From Gracilariopsis chorda (Eukaryota > Rhodophyta > Florideophyceae > Gracilariales > Gracilariaceae), in the NCBI GenBank assembly GCA_003194525.1, contig NBIV01000041.1, forward strand, positions 124,001 to 188,000: a DNA stretch of 64,000 nt. Reading direction: 5' to 3'. Numbering within the stretch: the stretch's first letter is position 1; every line of letters starts with the position of its first letter. Position numbers and translations under genes: made by a program. Below, piece by piece: positions 49,857 through 60,093 of the stretch. The notes beneath the pieces were generated by a model. The model saw only the letters and a program-made list of their open reading frames with translations. It did no database searches and had not been told where the DNA came from.

Positions 49857-50720
49857 CTAAGTTGATCTTCTTCGGTGATGAATCGTCGTAAGATTTCGCA
49901 GTGAATATTGCAAACAGTCCCTCATGTAATGTATCGCGCGAACGGTCATCTCAACAAGCCTAGACAGTCTTGTTTGCGCACCCTCGGGATGTGGAAAGAA
50001 AGTCAAACCTCTTCGAAATAGCTTTGCCGCTTCAAACAAAATGCCTGCCATTACTCGCATTGTGTGCAGCGGGTATCGAAACTGCATTAGAAGGATATTA
50101 ACATTTGTCCATGATCTTCTACGTGCGTTCAGCGATGCCATGAAGAATTGCTCTTGTTTCTTCGACAGGTGGATGCGCACTCGTATTTGCTCACCGGGGG
50201 GGTGCAATTCCCAATCGTATTCTATATCTTCAAGTTGAATGAAGGGAGACACATGAAAAGACTTGTGTGTCGTACGGAAGGAAGTTCTTGAAGTTGGAGC
50301 TACTACGTAGTTATGTTGTTCAAACCATGGAAAATTGCCAACTTCAGCTACAACACACTGAAGTGTCGTCCCATCTTGTTCAAAGACGTAGTAGAACGAA
50401 ACTGGATTGAACTCAATTCCGAGAACCCGTGGATTCGTGAGAAGTCTTATCGGACCAGTAGGACGTTGTCCAATTTCACGTTCCACGACGTCACATACTG
50501 TTTTGTACGCACATCCTGCGGGCTCGTTGACCATATGATCTCTCGGTAGGTAGGACAGAAGGCTAAAAGGCGTTTTTGTTGAGAAAACTGGCCAGGAGTC
50601 CAATGCCCCTGATTGCGCTTCTTGAAGATCGATGTATAACATGTAAAGCCCGTACGTGAATCTGTTCAAAGCCGGCTTGCGCCGTGTATGTGTTGTTGAA
50701 CCCGCATAAATTGCAGACAT
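49857..50720 (-). CDS. DUF1365 family protein
   Basis: The product has 287 residues from the ATG at 50718-50720. Family hallmarks are the start SAIYAGSTTHTRRKPALNRF and YGLYMLYIDLQEA, then PIRLLTNPRVLGIEFNPVSFYY, VVAEVGNFPWFEQHNY, and KSFHVSPFIQLEDIEYDWEL. DUF1365 proteins in bacteria often sit beside cyclopropane-fatty-acid synthase and amine oxidase genes, which suggests a lipid-related role; nothing in this neighbourhood tests that. Length and motif order are normal for the family and no break is seen. Confidence 0.9.
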   Translation of the reverse strand: MSAIYAGSTTHTRRKPALNRFTYGLYMLYIDLQEAQSGALDSWPVFSTKTPFSLLSYLPRDHMVNEPAGCAYKTVCDVVEREIGQRPTGPIRLLTNPRVLGIEFNPVSFYYVFEQDGTTLQCVVAEVGNFPWFEQHNYVVAPTSRTSFRTTHKSFHVSPFIQLEDIEYDWELHPPGEQIRVRIHLSKKQEQFFMASLNARRRSWTNVNILLMQFRYPLHTMRVMAGILFEAAKLFRRGLTFFPHPEGAQTRLSRLVEMTVRAIHYMRDCLQYSLRNLTTIHHRRRST

Positions 50721-52031
50721 TCTGCAAACTGTCTTCTTCCTGCAGAGTTATGTGACAGTTATTGAATGTGTTCAGCTTCAGTGCTACAGAGATGACGCTA
50801 CACTTCACATTATCATCAAGTTAGCTTCTGTGCAGGCAGGGATATGTCGTACAAGGGTAGCGTAGAACCTTTTTGCTCTCAGTTTATGCTTTGCAGGACG
50901 CTACTCAAGCCCAATCTGAAACCGGAGTGTGGCAATGCGGATCACCAGCTTTCCGAGGGTGTAACACTGTAGCCATGTCAGTGAAACGTAACGAAGCAGA
51001 TCTGAAATCAAACTCTGGTTTCAATCGGATCTGAATTGGGTTCTTGCATGAAATCGTGAATCTCGATATGACAGCCAAAGAACTTTTTGCGGAACATATT
51101 GAATTTCTGGGCCTAGTAGGATACAGGAGGTGTTGTGGTTATAGAGAACAAAGATTCGTATTACAGCTGTACTGTAAAGGCGCAGATACGGCACTCTTTT
51201 AGTCCAGAGACATCGCAGAGCTTTTAAGGAGGCATTCGCTCCGTCGACGTTCGGCATGTCTTTTCCCATCCCTGGAAGAATTTCGGGTAGATGTATCTAA
51301 CATTAGGCAGGTAAAACGATTGCCCGCTCAACATGTGGTCTTCATGTATCGCTTTCTCCATTTCTTTTCGTTAGTTGGGCGGTCCTCTTTCTCCGATCTT
51401 CATTATTTCCCTCCTTGGCTTCAGTGTTTTCGCTAGCAAGCTTACCCTGTGCTTGCTGAGCAGTGAACGCATCATGAGGTGCATTTATGCTCACTCCAAT
51501 GGCCGTCCAATGTCGTGAAAGGCAGCGAATGAACGATGGTTTGTGGGCTAGCCGCGATCGTGCACATCTTCTGGTTCCTTCACAAGCATACTGCCACTGA
51601 ACGTGCTCACGATGAAATAGTGATCCCACGGTTCTGTTGCGTGGAATCGATCGTATCCTACTATACGGCTCAAGTAATAGAAATCAATCTCCCAGAACAC
51701 GTGTTTTGCATTGGTCTGTTGAAATAGGTATTCTGTTCCGGCCTGCAACCTAAACATCCACCCATACGGGCAGCACTTTCAGTGATGAGACAAAAATTTA
51801 TTGACAAGCATATAACGGAGTCCTGACGACACACGTTTAATTCTGAGAGAGTGCTGCCTGTATTGACAATCGCTAGAAGTAGTTCAGACCCATCCTAACA
51901 GATACTCAACCTACCTTAGGGATGTTCAGGATCTCCGTACATATACTTATAGACAAGAAACTCTCGCACGACTCATATCTGGATGAACATGGGGCAAATA
52001 TGTATGACGTATAAGGCGATCAAAGAACTTT
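50721..52031. other. Intergenic upstream of DUF1365, downstream of mL43
   Basis: No gene or repeat was recognised in about 1.3 kb. Several short frames overlap on both strands without domain signals. Confidence 0.4.
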
Positions 52032-52732
52032 TTATTCTGTTGGCACAACGCGTTCCTTCTTTGGCATTTCAGCCAAAGCGGCAAGATGAACTTTTTCTCT
52101 CTGTTCAAGTAACTTTTGGGTCATTCGTACAAAGCCTTCTAGGCCAAATTCATCTACAACTCTCTCGACAGAGTAGTCTCGATGTCGTCTTTTTCTAAGC
52201 TCCAGCATTTCGTTTGTCTCCGGCAAGGCAAATTCAGGGCGGTTGCGCCACACTCCCTGCACGCTAACCCCTGTTTTTTCTACCACACCTGTTCCAAACT
52301 CATTATGGGCAGGTACTCTTCTTCCTAATGTATCGCGTAGCAGCTGGAAGATTTGCCCTACTTCTTCTGCTGACATATTCTTCAAGCTTCTTTGTCGTTC
52401 ATATCCCGTGACTGTGCATTGGGAGTAAGTGGATAGAGGAAGGGGGTTAGAATCTTTGAACAGCAAGCTACCATAACCGAGACCAAACCTACTGTTGCTA
52501 TAGCACTGATACTCATCTTTAAACATTATTGCAGCGACTCTGACTTACCATATTTAGCGTAGACACAAGGGTGCCCTCCCTGAATCTTTGTTTGGAATTG
52601 AATCTGTGAGTTCTTCGCAGCAAAAGATATCAGATCATGTTCAACGAACTCCCTCACTCCACGACTGCTTCCACTACTTGCACAATAGCGTAGGAGGACT
52701 TCTCGTAGTTCCCAAATACCATTACGAGCCAT
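52032..52732 (-). CDS. MRPL43: Mitochondrial large-subunit ribosomal protein mL43 (2 exons)
   Basis: Exon 1 (52549-52732) encodes WELREVLLRYCASSGSSRG, VREFVEHDLISFAAKNSQIQ and GGHPCVYAKY, the L51/S25/CI-B8 thioredoxin-like domain with the strongly conserved YC-SGSSRG loop of mL43. The 137-bp intron 52412-52548 (GTAAGT to CACAG) is followed by exon 2 (52032-52411). Splicing gives AKYVTGYERQRSLKNMSAEEV, matching the family's YVNG...V-N-S--EI continuation. The product has 187 residues. The C-terminal 80 residues (GVWRNRPEFALPETNEMLEL and a charged helix) are a plausible mL43 extension. It is a structural component of the mitoribosome. Confidence 0.88.
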
Positions 52733-54129
52733 GCCGTCAGTTTCTGATCCTAGAATAGAACCTTACGCTTCCTTCAGGCAAAGGTAAGAACAAGGAGCAC
52801 AAATCAAGCAATCGGTCCCGATGAAACCAGAGACTGAAGTGATGGCAGGGTATAGAAAAATCCCTCTGCGCACTGCAATTGTAACACAACCTCTGACCTG
52901 TGTCCGTCAGCTTGAGTATAAGGCTGGCCTTCCCCTGTAGTTGCTTGCCTTGTCGCACTCCTGGTGCACTCGGAGCTGGGGATCAAACGCAAGAATGAAG
53001 CTGGTCGGCGCAAAACTTCGACAGATCATACAAACAACCCTTCGAAAGAGAGGAATAAGAGACTTGGTGATGATCCACAACAGCTGCTGAAGAATTCCGG
53101 AAGGCTATCTCCCCGGCCAAGGCTACCAAACACCAAAGGTTACCTGGGATCGCCGTTCATCCCCTGTAGATTGCTACCCCTAGCTAGTATATAAGTTACA
53201 TCTACAGCTGCGCCTTACCCAAGGAACACAGAAATGGATTTGTCTGAAACCCAATCTGAGTTGATCTAAAGTGGCAAGGGTTGCATGCTTTTCACTTCCC
53301 GCCACGAATATGAACCGTGCTTCCGTCCCGTCTCGCCTTATCCTCGTTCTGCTTCGCAAAGGGATCAAGTGCTGCTCGTACCCACCTGCATGTTGGAATA
53401 AAAGGGCTTCCGTCGATAGGGTGGTACACCAACAGCAGCTGCTCATTGCCTGTCTTCCATCTGGGCTTGCCAACTTCGTCACTCGTACAGCCACTTGGTT
53501 CACAAAACCGGCATCGCGTTATCGGTTTGCATCGTTATCCGACTGCTTCTCGAACTCAAGGAAGATCGTTCAAAAGCTTCTCTTGTTGGAACCGGACATT
53601 ATTTCATTTCTAAGGCTTTCCTTCCACCTCTGTTACACGCTCTTGTTGCACTATTTACTGAATTGAAATCAAGCAACCCAAAGCAGTACAATGTTTGATA
53701 ACATACATTACCCTCTTACTTAAAGGTCACAATCCTTTTTGTGCAGAGTATGTTCGGAATTTCGTAGCTGCTCCGCACTTGCTCCAATTCAACGATTTGC
53801 CGGAAGCGTAATTCCATACAATTGATTCAAATGGTTTAACATCTTTGTCTTTGTTTATTGGATCAGTCCACACTGCGAATCCGTTCGGGGGAAGTTGTTA
53901 TTCGATTCTGTATGCAGCCTCATTTTTCGCTGGCCGACGAAGGTTCCAGGGTAAAACAGGCATTTGATTCGCAGCGATGAAGTATCTTGCGCTAGAGCAC
54001 GGCTCTTTGTTCGCCATTCCTGGTGGACATCTTAAGCTAAAATCAGCTGATGATGAGGGTTTTGGCACACCCTAGAAAAGACGGATGACATTGAGCCCGC
54101 AAACTGTTCTACAATAGTTGGCATTCTTC

Positions 54130-54390
54130 CGATTACAGGAGATGAGGCTTGACAAAAAGCGGAGCTATTTGAGAATGGATCGTTGGGGAGTAGGGCACTG
54201 AACGAAGACAGAATGCTTTTTCCAATCCTAGTTCCCTGGCATTGATGACGAAATTGGTCTTCTCTTGAAATGAGTACCCTTGGTATGACATTGCAGTGAG
54301 CGCTTTTCTTATCGCACTGAACGAGTGGTGATTACTCAGCGGTCCATGGTAATCACTGTCCTCGTCCTCCGAGTGTGGCTTCATTTCATT
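54130..54390 (-). pseudogene. Decayed partial copy of the zinc-finger gene
   Basis: The minus strand corresponds to about 57465-57590 of the intact-looking C2H2 gene. Shared stretches include TTGAGAATGGATCG / TTGAAAATGGATCG, CCCTGGCATTGATGACGAAATTGG / TCCTGGTACTGATGGTGGAAATG, and GACATTGCAGTGAGCGC / GGCATTGCAGTGAGAGC. Only the linker and first finger region are represented and the finger residues are not kept. This is a nearby duplicated fragment. Confidence 0.55.
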
Positions 54391-54602
54391 CTCGACAATC
54401 TTGGTTTCGATGTACCATTGTGAGTTCTCTTATTCATTTCTCTTGCATTCCTGCTTTACGGTTGATTGGCTACACTTCAGGCAATATCGTGGATAAGCAC
54501 GATATACCGAAAAACTCGTGCGATTAAAGGTAACTAGTTCTTCGACAGAACTCATTATCGCACCGAACTAGTTTGGATTACTCAGCGGTCCATGGTAACC
54601 CT
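54310..54602 (+). repeat. Direct repeats of ~46 bp, 240 bp apart
   Basis: The units at about 54310-54355 and 54555-54602 share TTATCGCAC-GAAC and GATTACTCAGCGGTCCATGGTAA with a few substitutions. The first lies inside the decayed zinc-finger fragment. The pair could be a local duplication or part of a small repeat. Confidence 0.7.
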
Positions 54603-54819
54603 ATTGAGAGTGATTAGAATCACATTCAATCTGGTTACTGTCAAATTGTGTGGGTATCGGGATACTGCGGGCTACCACAAAACGAGGCTGCCGACGGCCT
54701 TGTAAAGAAAAGCCTCGGCTTATCTATCGCGCAGCAACTTCAAAAAGACATGGACTTCTGCAAGTGAAACAAAGAACCTGCATCCGCCATACTAGCACAG
54801 AACCAATAAGCGAAGTCCC

Positions 54820-55175
54820 GGAGTCGCTGCTGACTACGATCACTCTAAGAAGAGCACATACTGCCCTGGCGCAAATATTTATCGGTCACGTCCCAACACT
54901 ACACCCTGCTTCTGCGTTTATGCACAACAGGAAGTGTTTCTGCCCGCTCATATGTGCGCTCAAGATACTAAATAGTGTAGACCATTTCGTTCTTAGATGC
55001 CGCCGGAGAGCGGCGTCCCGACGTAGAGAACTTCCACCTCTCCGAGAGAGGCAAGGTTCTAATGCCGAATCAGTAGTAAGAACATAGCCAGAAAAGTTGT
55101 TGGTTTATCTAGAGAGAGAGTGGCTCTTTTCAATGTAACCCCCACCGTAGTCTTGAAATTAGAGACATGACCTCA
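54820..55175 (+). mobile_element. LINE-type retrotransposon 3'-end fragment (best preserved)
   Basis: The plus strand reads RAHTALAQIFIGHVPTL, NRKCFCPLICALKIL and NSVDHFVLRCRRRAASRR, then RELPPLRERQGSN. This follows the LINE reverse transcriptase C-terminal pattern (L-rlR-GH-P, C-C, HF-L-C, R-R-EL). It keeps its open frame to 55087, and the 3' flank resembles 39660-39745. The reverse transcriptase core is absent. Confidence 0.7.
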
Positions 55176-55784
55176 TATAAACACATACACGCACATTCAA
55201 TCGGTGTTGGTTTCCTTCGGGACGTCACGACCTTGCCTCTCTCGGAGAGGTGAAAGTTCATTCTCCAATCATATTGCAATTGACAGTCAACAAAAGCCCA
55301 TTGCTTTATCAAACGTAGTAATGAAAAAGTGTTTCTGTTCTCCGCATCGATCCCGTTTTGTCGACGTGCCCCCTACTTCCTGACAGAGAAACCTTCCTGG
55401 TATGCCGATGATCTCTAAACCCAGATTTGTATTTCTTCTTTGTTCTTGTTCTTCTTTTTTATGGGCACACATTACCTAATTACGGCATTGTGGTAGAATC
55501 TACTCTACAGGGGAGCTTTTCTTCGTCTAGCATGGTAATTTCTATGTACGTAAAGCTCCTCGGAAAGAAAGATTTTCTCTGTCCCGTAGTACCAATCTCT
55601 ATTCATGTCCGTGGCATGTAGCCGATGACTGCTGCTTGCTCTCACCTTGCAGCAGCCGTGTTGCGCTCACTAGCTACTATCTCGGAACATGGAAAGATCA
55701 GTACCAAGCTTCTACGGGAAGACCCGAGATCGGATCCATTTCGTTCTGACGTGGCTCGCCTTTTCCATTCTTTTCTCTGCTATG

Positions 55785-56265
55785 CCTTCCCTTTCCACCA
55801 GAGGACGTCAGCTAAGGGGCACACCACGACAAAGCGGATGCCAATGTGCCTCGTTTTCGTCGTCTAGAAGCAATAACGACGTTCTACCCACCCTTTCCTC
55901 TTTACCCTTGGCGATTTCGGGTAGTTGAATTGACCTAACACCCGTCCTTTTCTTCAATCCTGGCGCAAGTTCCGTAAAAACCCTGTAAACCCATTCAGAT
56001 CCTTGTACGGGCGGGCCTGTTTTCTTCCATTATCCACGCGATGCAGAGATGCTGCGTGAGGTAAGACTGCCGCCTCAGTTTCGGTAGGAAACTCCTGACC
56101 CTTCCCGGAAATTTCAGGGAAAGGCTGGCAAGATCTTCCGGGAAGCGCGTGCGTCGCGCCTACCGTTTCGCACAGCTTACCGGGGGCATTCCTGGACAGT
56201 GCCACCCAGGTCGCTTGGGGCCGTCGGTCTGCCGACTGCCTGGTCGCTTTTAGAGACATCCCGGG
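55785..56265 (+). repeat. Dispersed repeat family, copy C
   Basis: GGGGCACACCACGACAAAGC at 55817 matches copies A and B. The end block (CTGCCGACTGCCTGGTCGC, then GACATCCCGGGTCTTC) near 56225-56265 corresponds to CTGACCGGTTGCTTGGGCGAG and GACCTCCCGGGTC. About 300 bp between them is diverged or rearranged. The copy is adjacent to the LINE end at 56530-56690. Confidence 0.6.
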
Positions 56266-56529
56266 TCTTCTTTGTTCTTGTTTTGGTACGGAGTACAAAA
56301 CAACCCTATCTCCGACACTTTCTGATTTGCAATTGACAATGCGATTGCACAGGGAACGTGGCTGTAGTAAGAAGCACGCATGTACTGCCATCGTGAATAG
56401 CAATCGGCTACCATTGCAATCAATTACAAGCAACGAACCCCTGTTCAGGTAATCGAAGGCTACTGCGGTAGAGATGGATCTAAGAAGAACCTCTATATCC
56501 CCAGATAACCCTGCAACTTCTCTGGCCAT

Positions 56530-56690
56530 GTTCTTAGTATTGATTCGAGGTAAGAGACCTTGCCTTTCTCTTAGAGAAGGAAGTTCTCTCCGTCGAGATG
56601 CCGCTCTATGACAACATCTTAGAACGAAACGGTCAACACAATTTTCCATTTTAAGTCCGCATGGTAGCAGAATCATTTCCTGTCGTAATA
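56530..56690 (-). mobile_element. LINE-type retrotransposon 3'-end fragment
   Basis: The minus strand reads MENCVDRFVLRCCHRAASRR, then RELPSLRERQGLLPRINTKN. This is almost the same peptide as at 54960-55080, so the two belong to one subfamily and lie in opposite orientation 1.5 kb apart. The open frame runs on into unrelated sequence. Confidence 0.68.
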
Positions 56691-57063
56691 AACCTAGAGA
56701 CAGGCTGCAGGGTAGGAAAGTGGACGGGAAGTATTTGTGCTAAAATCGCGTGCGCTCTTCTAAGGTTCTTGTGTTCAGCAGTGGCTCTGGGACTTTGGCA
56801 ATCGGCTCAGCACATAGCATTACAAAGCAGACATGGAGTCTTTGCCTAACCTCTAAGAAGTCAAAACTTCTCTCCCATTGCTGTTCTAAGAGCTAACTTC
56901 GGCTGTTTTTGCGAAGAAGTCAGCAGTAGTGACTTGTCTCAGTAGGTTTGTTTATTCCTGCAACCCTGCTATGAAGGGCAACACTGATTCGGGTTACACA
57001 TGTAGAATGTTATCCTTCTTTTGGGGCCTGTTGCATCTTATCTTGAAGTGCAACTGTTATCAA

Positions 57064-57806
57064 TCAAAGATGGTGACATTCCTTCTTGTGCTTGTTCAGC
57101 CCAGATTTTTGCTTCAGCTTTGCGCCGCATTCGCTGCAAGTGAACGGTTTTCCGGATGAGAGCAGCCCGTGCAGGTGTGAAAAATGTTGCGTACGAGCAG
57201 ACGATGAAGTAAGTATCTTTCCACAACGCTGGTTTGGACACATAAACTTGTGGGAATCCTCCTTATGCTTATTTAATTCTCGCTGAGTTCCAAAGGATGC
57301 TTGGCAATGGGGGCACTGAATTGGTTCCGATGAACTATCTTGCGTTTGGCGACGGCAGTTTGTGCTACATTCGCTCGAAAAACGTTGCCGGCTGTGTTTG
57401 GAGACTGACTCGGTTTCGACTTCTTTCCAAGCGAATGTGAGGCCTGAGCAGGATCTGGGTTACTTGAAAATGGATCGGGTGGGGATTCAGCACTAAATGA
57501 AGAAAAGCGATGTTTCATTTCCTGGTACTGATGGTGGAAATGCTCTTCATTTGAAAGAAGTAGGGCATTGCAGTGAGAGCATACCGTTGCTGCGCCCAGT
57601 GGTACCCAAGAATTCATTGGTACTAAGGCTTCAATGAATGTACCTTGATGAGGTTTGTAAACATCTACACAACCAATAGAAGTTTGATGTAACTTTGTAG
57701 GCAAATGAGAACCTGGCTGATTAGAGACGAGCAACACTTCGCACACAATAGAAAATCCCCCGATCGGAACAAACGAACGTGGGGAAGAGAAGCTATTCGC
57801 CGGCAA
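57064..57806 (-). CDS. C2H2 zinc-finger protein, frame switch inside
   Basis: Two minus-strand frames together give four C2H2-type fingers. The first frame (57806 down to about 57330) encodes a Ser/Pro-rich N-terminus and one finger (CSHCNALLLSNEEHFHHQYQ, then EMKH). The second frame (about 57330-57064) gives CPHCQASFGTQRELNKHKED with SH, then CPNQRCGKILTSSSARTQHF with SHLH, then CSECGAKLKQKSGLNKHKKE with CHH and a stop at 57064-57066. The switch between frames, somewhere at about 57330-57500, may be a small intron or a frameshift; I could not fix the junction. Finger spacing is TFIIIA-like, so a nucleic-acid-binding nuclear protein is likely. A decayed fragment of this gene lies at 54130-54390. 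Confidence 0.6.
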
Positions 57807-58839
57807 GGGAAGTTATTCACTGGCACGTTACTAGAGTAGTATGCGCCGGCGGCGGTGGAGGCGCAGTCTGCGAGTTGCACGGCTATCCACCAACTGCGCA
57901 GCCGAAGGCAGGACGGACAACAGCGGCAGGCAGCGTGACGACCTTCATCCGGACGAAGCTCGTCAATCCAGCAAGCATGCAATGTCTCGGCATTTGGCAA
58001 AGCCAGCGTCTGATTCTCGCTAAGGACAGCGTTTCTTGAGCAGATGATTTGGTGAAGAACTTTGATTGCACTGCAACACGTTGCCCATTTCTTGAAGCAC
58101 GGAGCTGCCGTTTCTGTTCATCCCCCTTCACATGCGGAGGTATTGCTCATGCCCCGTTGACGAACGCCCCTGCTCCTGCAATTTTGAAAAGCGCGGGTGC
58201 CATCTTAGGAGGGAATACTTGACGCCGCAAGTCTCACTCGTGTGGTACAGTAGAGCTTTCACCCTTGGGATGCAAACAGGTATCGTTGGAAGAGTAGCTA
58301 GCTAGGTAGCGGTCCGCTATCCCTTACCATCTTAGTACCTACTCTTGGCGCAAAGGTTTGCAAGGATTGATAGGGCAAGAAAGAGATCTGGTCTCATGTC
58401 TTGTGACGTCATCAGTGAAAAGAGCCAAAAAAATTTCACTCTGTGAGCACGGGGCTACCAAGGTTGTCCAAGGTTATCTTGCTACCCATCTCCAGCACCT
58501 TTGTATCATAGACGGCCTGTGACGATGAAGCAACTTCATCAAGGGCGCTAAACTTACCGCCTTCATCCGTTCTGTTCAAAGTCACTGTCCTCAGCACGGC
58601 TGTCGGCTACCTAGCCTCAAAGTTGTTGACGGGCCAGATGAAGACGTCTTTTGCATGAAAGAAAAGTTGCATCCCACGAATATTGCATTCCTCTTCCCAG
58701 TTTCTTCAACAAGCAACACTTTCATCTTCTTCACAAGCACTCTCCGGAAAACGTCTTGCTCGTACGTTTTCCTGGTCGGTAATCCTAAGGGCGGTCTGGG
58801 TTTTTTAGACGGTTTGAACGCATTGAGAATACCTTGAAA
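57807..58839. other. Divergent spacer, zinc-finger gene / cyclin C
   Basis: No gene was recognised. Frames at 57779-58131 occur on both strands and have no domain. A TAGCTAGCTAGGTAGC patch lies near 58297. Both promoters should lie here. Confidence 0.4.
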
Positions 58840-59903
58840 ATGGCAGCGAACTTCTGGAACTCGACGCACTACCGTCACTGGCTTCGGAAAGTAGATGAAG
58901 TGTACAAACAAGCGGATGCAATGATGAAGAAGTGAGTACCACACGAGCAGCATTAGTGAACGCACCCTATCCAACACCGTACTAACAAAAAACACATGTC
59001 AATCATGCCCTCCCTCGAAACCTTGTGTGTGTGATGCAGGGACCAGAGCACATTCAAAGAAGACGAGCAGAACAACATCAAGGTCATTTACTCCCAGATA
59101 ATTTCCACGCTCGCAATGAAGTCAAAGCTGCGGCAGCGTGTTGCCGCAACAGCTATTGTATACTACAGGCGATTTTTCGCGAGAAATGCGGTTCGCGACC
59201 ATGATCCGAGACTTATCGCACCCGTTGCATTGGTAGGTTTGAAGTTAACATTGTATCTTTACATTACCTTACGATGCCACTAACCCGACTCACAATTCTT
59301 TCTGGAAACCCTTTCAATTTCTAGTATCTCGCAGCTAAAGCGGAGGAACATACTCTTGCTGCAAAGATCGTTGTGGCACAGATGGCGGATATATATCAAG
59401 CAGACCATCCTTACCCGTATTCGGTGATCCATGTTTACGACTACGAATTCAAGCTCATTGCTGCCTTGGAATTTGATCTCATCATCTATCATCCATATCG
59501 GCCTATGATTCAATATTGCGCAGACGCCTCTTTCCACGATTTGGTGACGGCAGCATGGCCCATACTGAATGATTCGTACAAATCCGATGCATGTTTGCGG
59601 TATCCCCCTTACCTCATTGCCATCGCAAGCATTTACATCGCAGGCACCCTTCGAGACCGGGAAATGACAAACTGGGTGAAGAAGATGAACATTGACCTGC
59701 AAGAGCTTGCAGACATTATTCAATACTTGTCGGCACTGTATGCTAATCCCAGCATAATTCGAACAAGCGGGCCTCAGGTGGAAAGGATAAACAACAAACT
59801 GCAATCTCATTTTGCTACAAAGATACAGAATGCTCAAAGCGGTTTAGCAAAGAAACCTCCTTCGTCGAGTCGTCCGAAGATGTCGTTGAAATTGGCAGAA
59901 TAG
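58840..59903 (+). CDS. CCNC: Cyclin C (Mediator CDK8-module cyclin), 3 exons
   Basis: Exons are 58840-58931, 59040-59232 and 59325-59903; introns of 108 and 92 bp have GT-AG ends (GTGAGT..GCAG and GTAGGT..CTAG). The start MAANFWNSTHYRHWL is the signature of cyclin C (MAANFWQSSHYLQW). The cyclin box continues with LRQRVAATAIVYYRRFFARN, then DPRLIAPVALYLAAKAEEH across the second junction. IYQADHPYPYSVIHVYDYEF and LIIYHPYRPMIQY complete it. The second cyclin fold ends SIYIAGTLRDRE. The product has 287 residues, close to human cyclin C (283). It pairs with CDK8 in the Mediator kinase module. Exon 1 alone is too short to stand out as an open frame. Confidence 0.95.
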
Positions 59904-60093
59904 TAGAGAAGCATACGCGCAGCTGTACATATCGTCAAGCGAGGATACGGGCTATACACATTACAAAAGTTGTACGGTGCGGAGGCACCGCGCAGAAAAG
60001 CACCTCGCGTCTTCCACGGAACGCACAGTTTGATAGCATCTGAATAGGCTTATTGCTCAGTTATTTAACACTTTAGCAACCACCAACACAGTA

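Larger units (their letters stand above)
52733..57063. other. 4.3-kb repeat-bearing gap
   Basis: This holds a decayed zinc-finger gene fragment (54130-54390), a pair of direct repeats, LINE ends at 54820-55140 and 56530-56690, and dispersed-repeat copy C (55785-56265). At 52740-54120 no gene was recognised; the 131-residue frame at 53271-53666 (+) has no domain and is overlapped on both strands. Confidence 0.45.

Noticed and set aside
53271-53666. 131-residue plus-strand frame
   Set aside because: Three frames are open over the same DNA and none has family features.
57038-57241. 67-residue minus-strand frame
   Set aside because: It is a shadow of the zinc-finger coding frame; its peptide has no Cys/His pattern while the other frame has three fingers.
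58591-58995. 134-residue minus-strand frame
   Set aside because: It is antisense to cyclin C exon 1 and its promoter.
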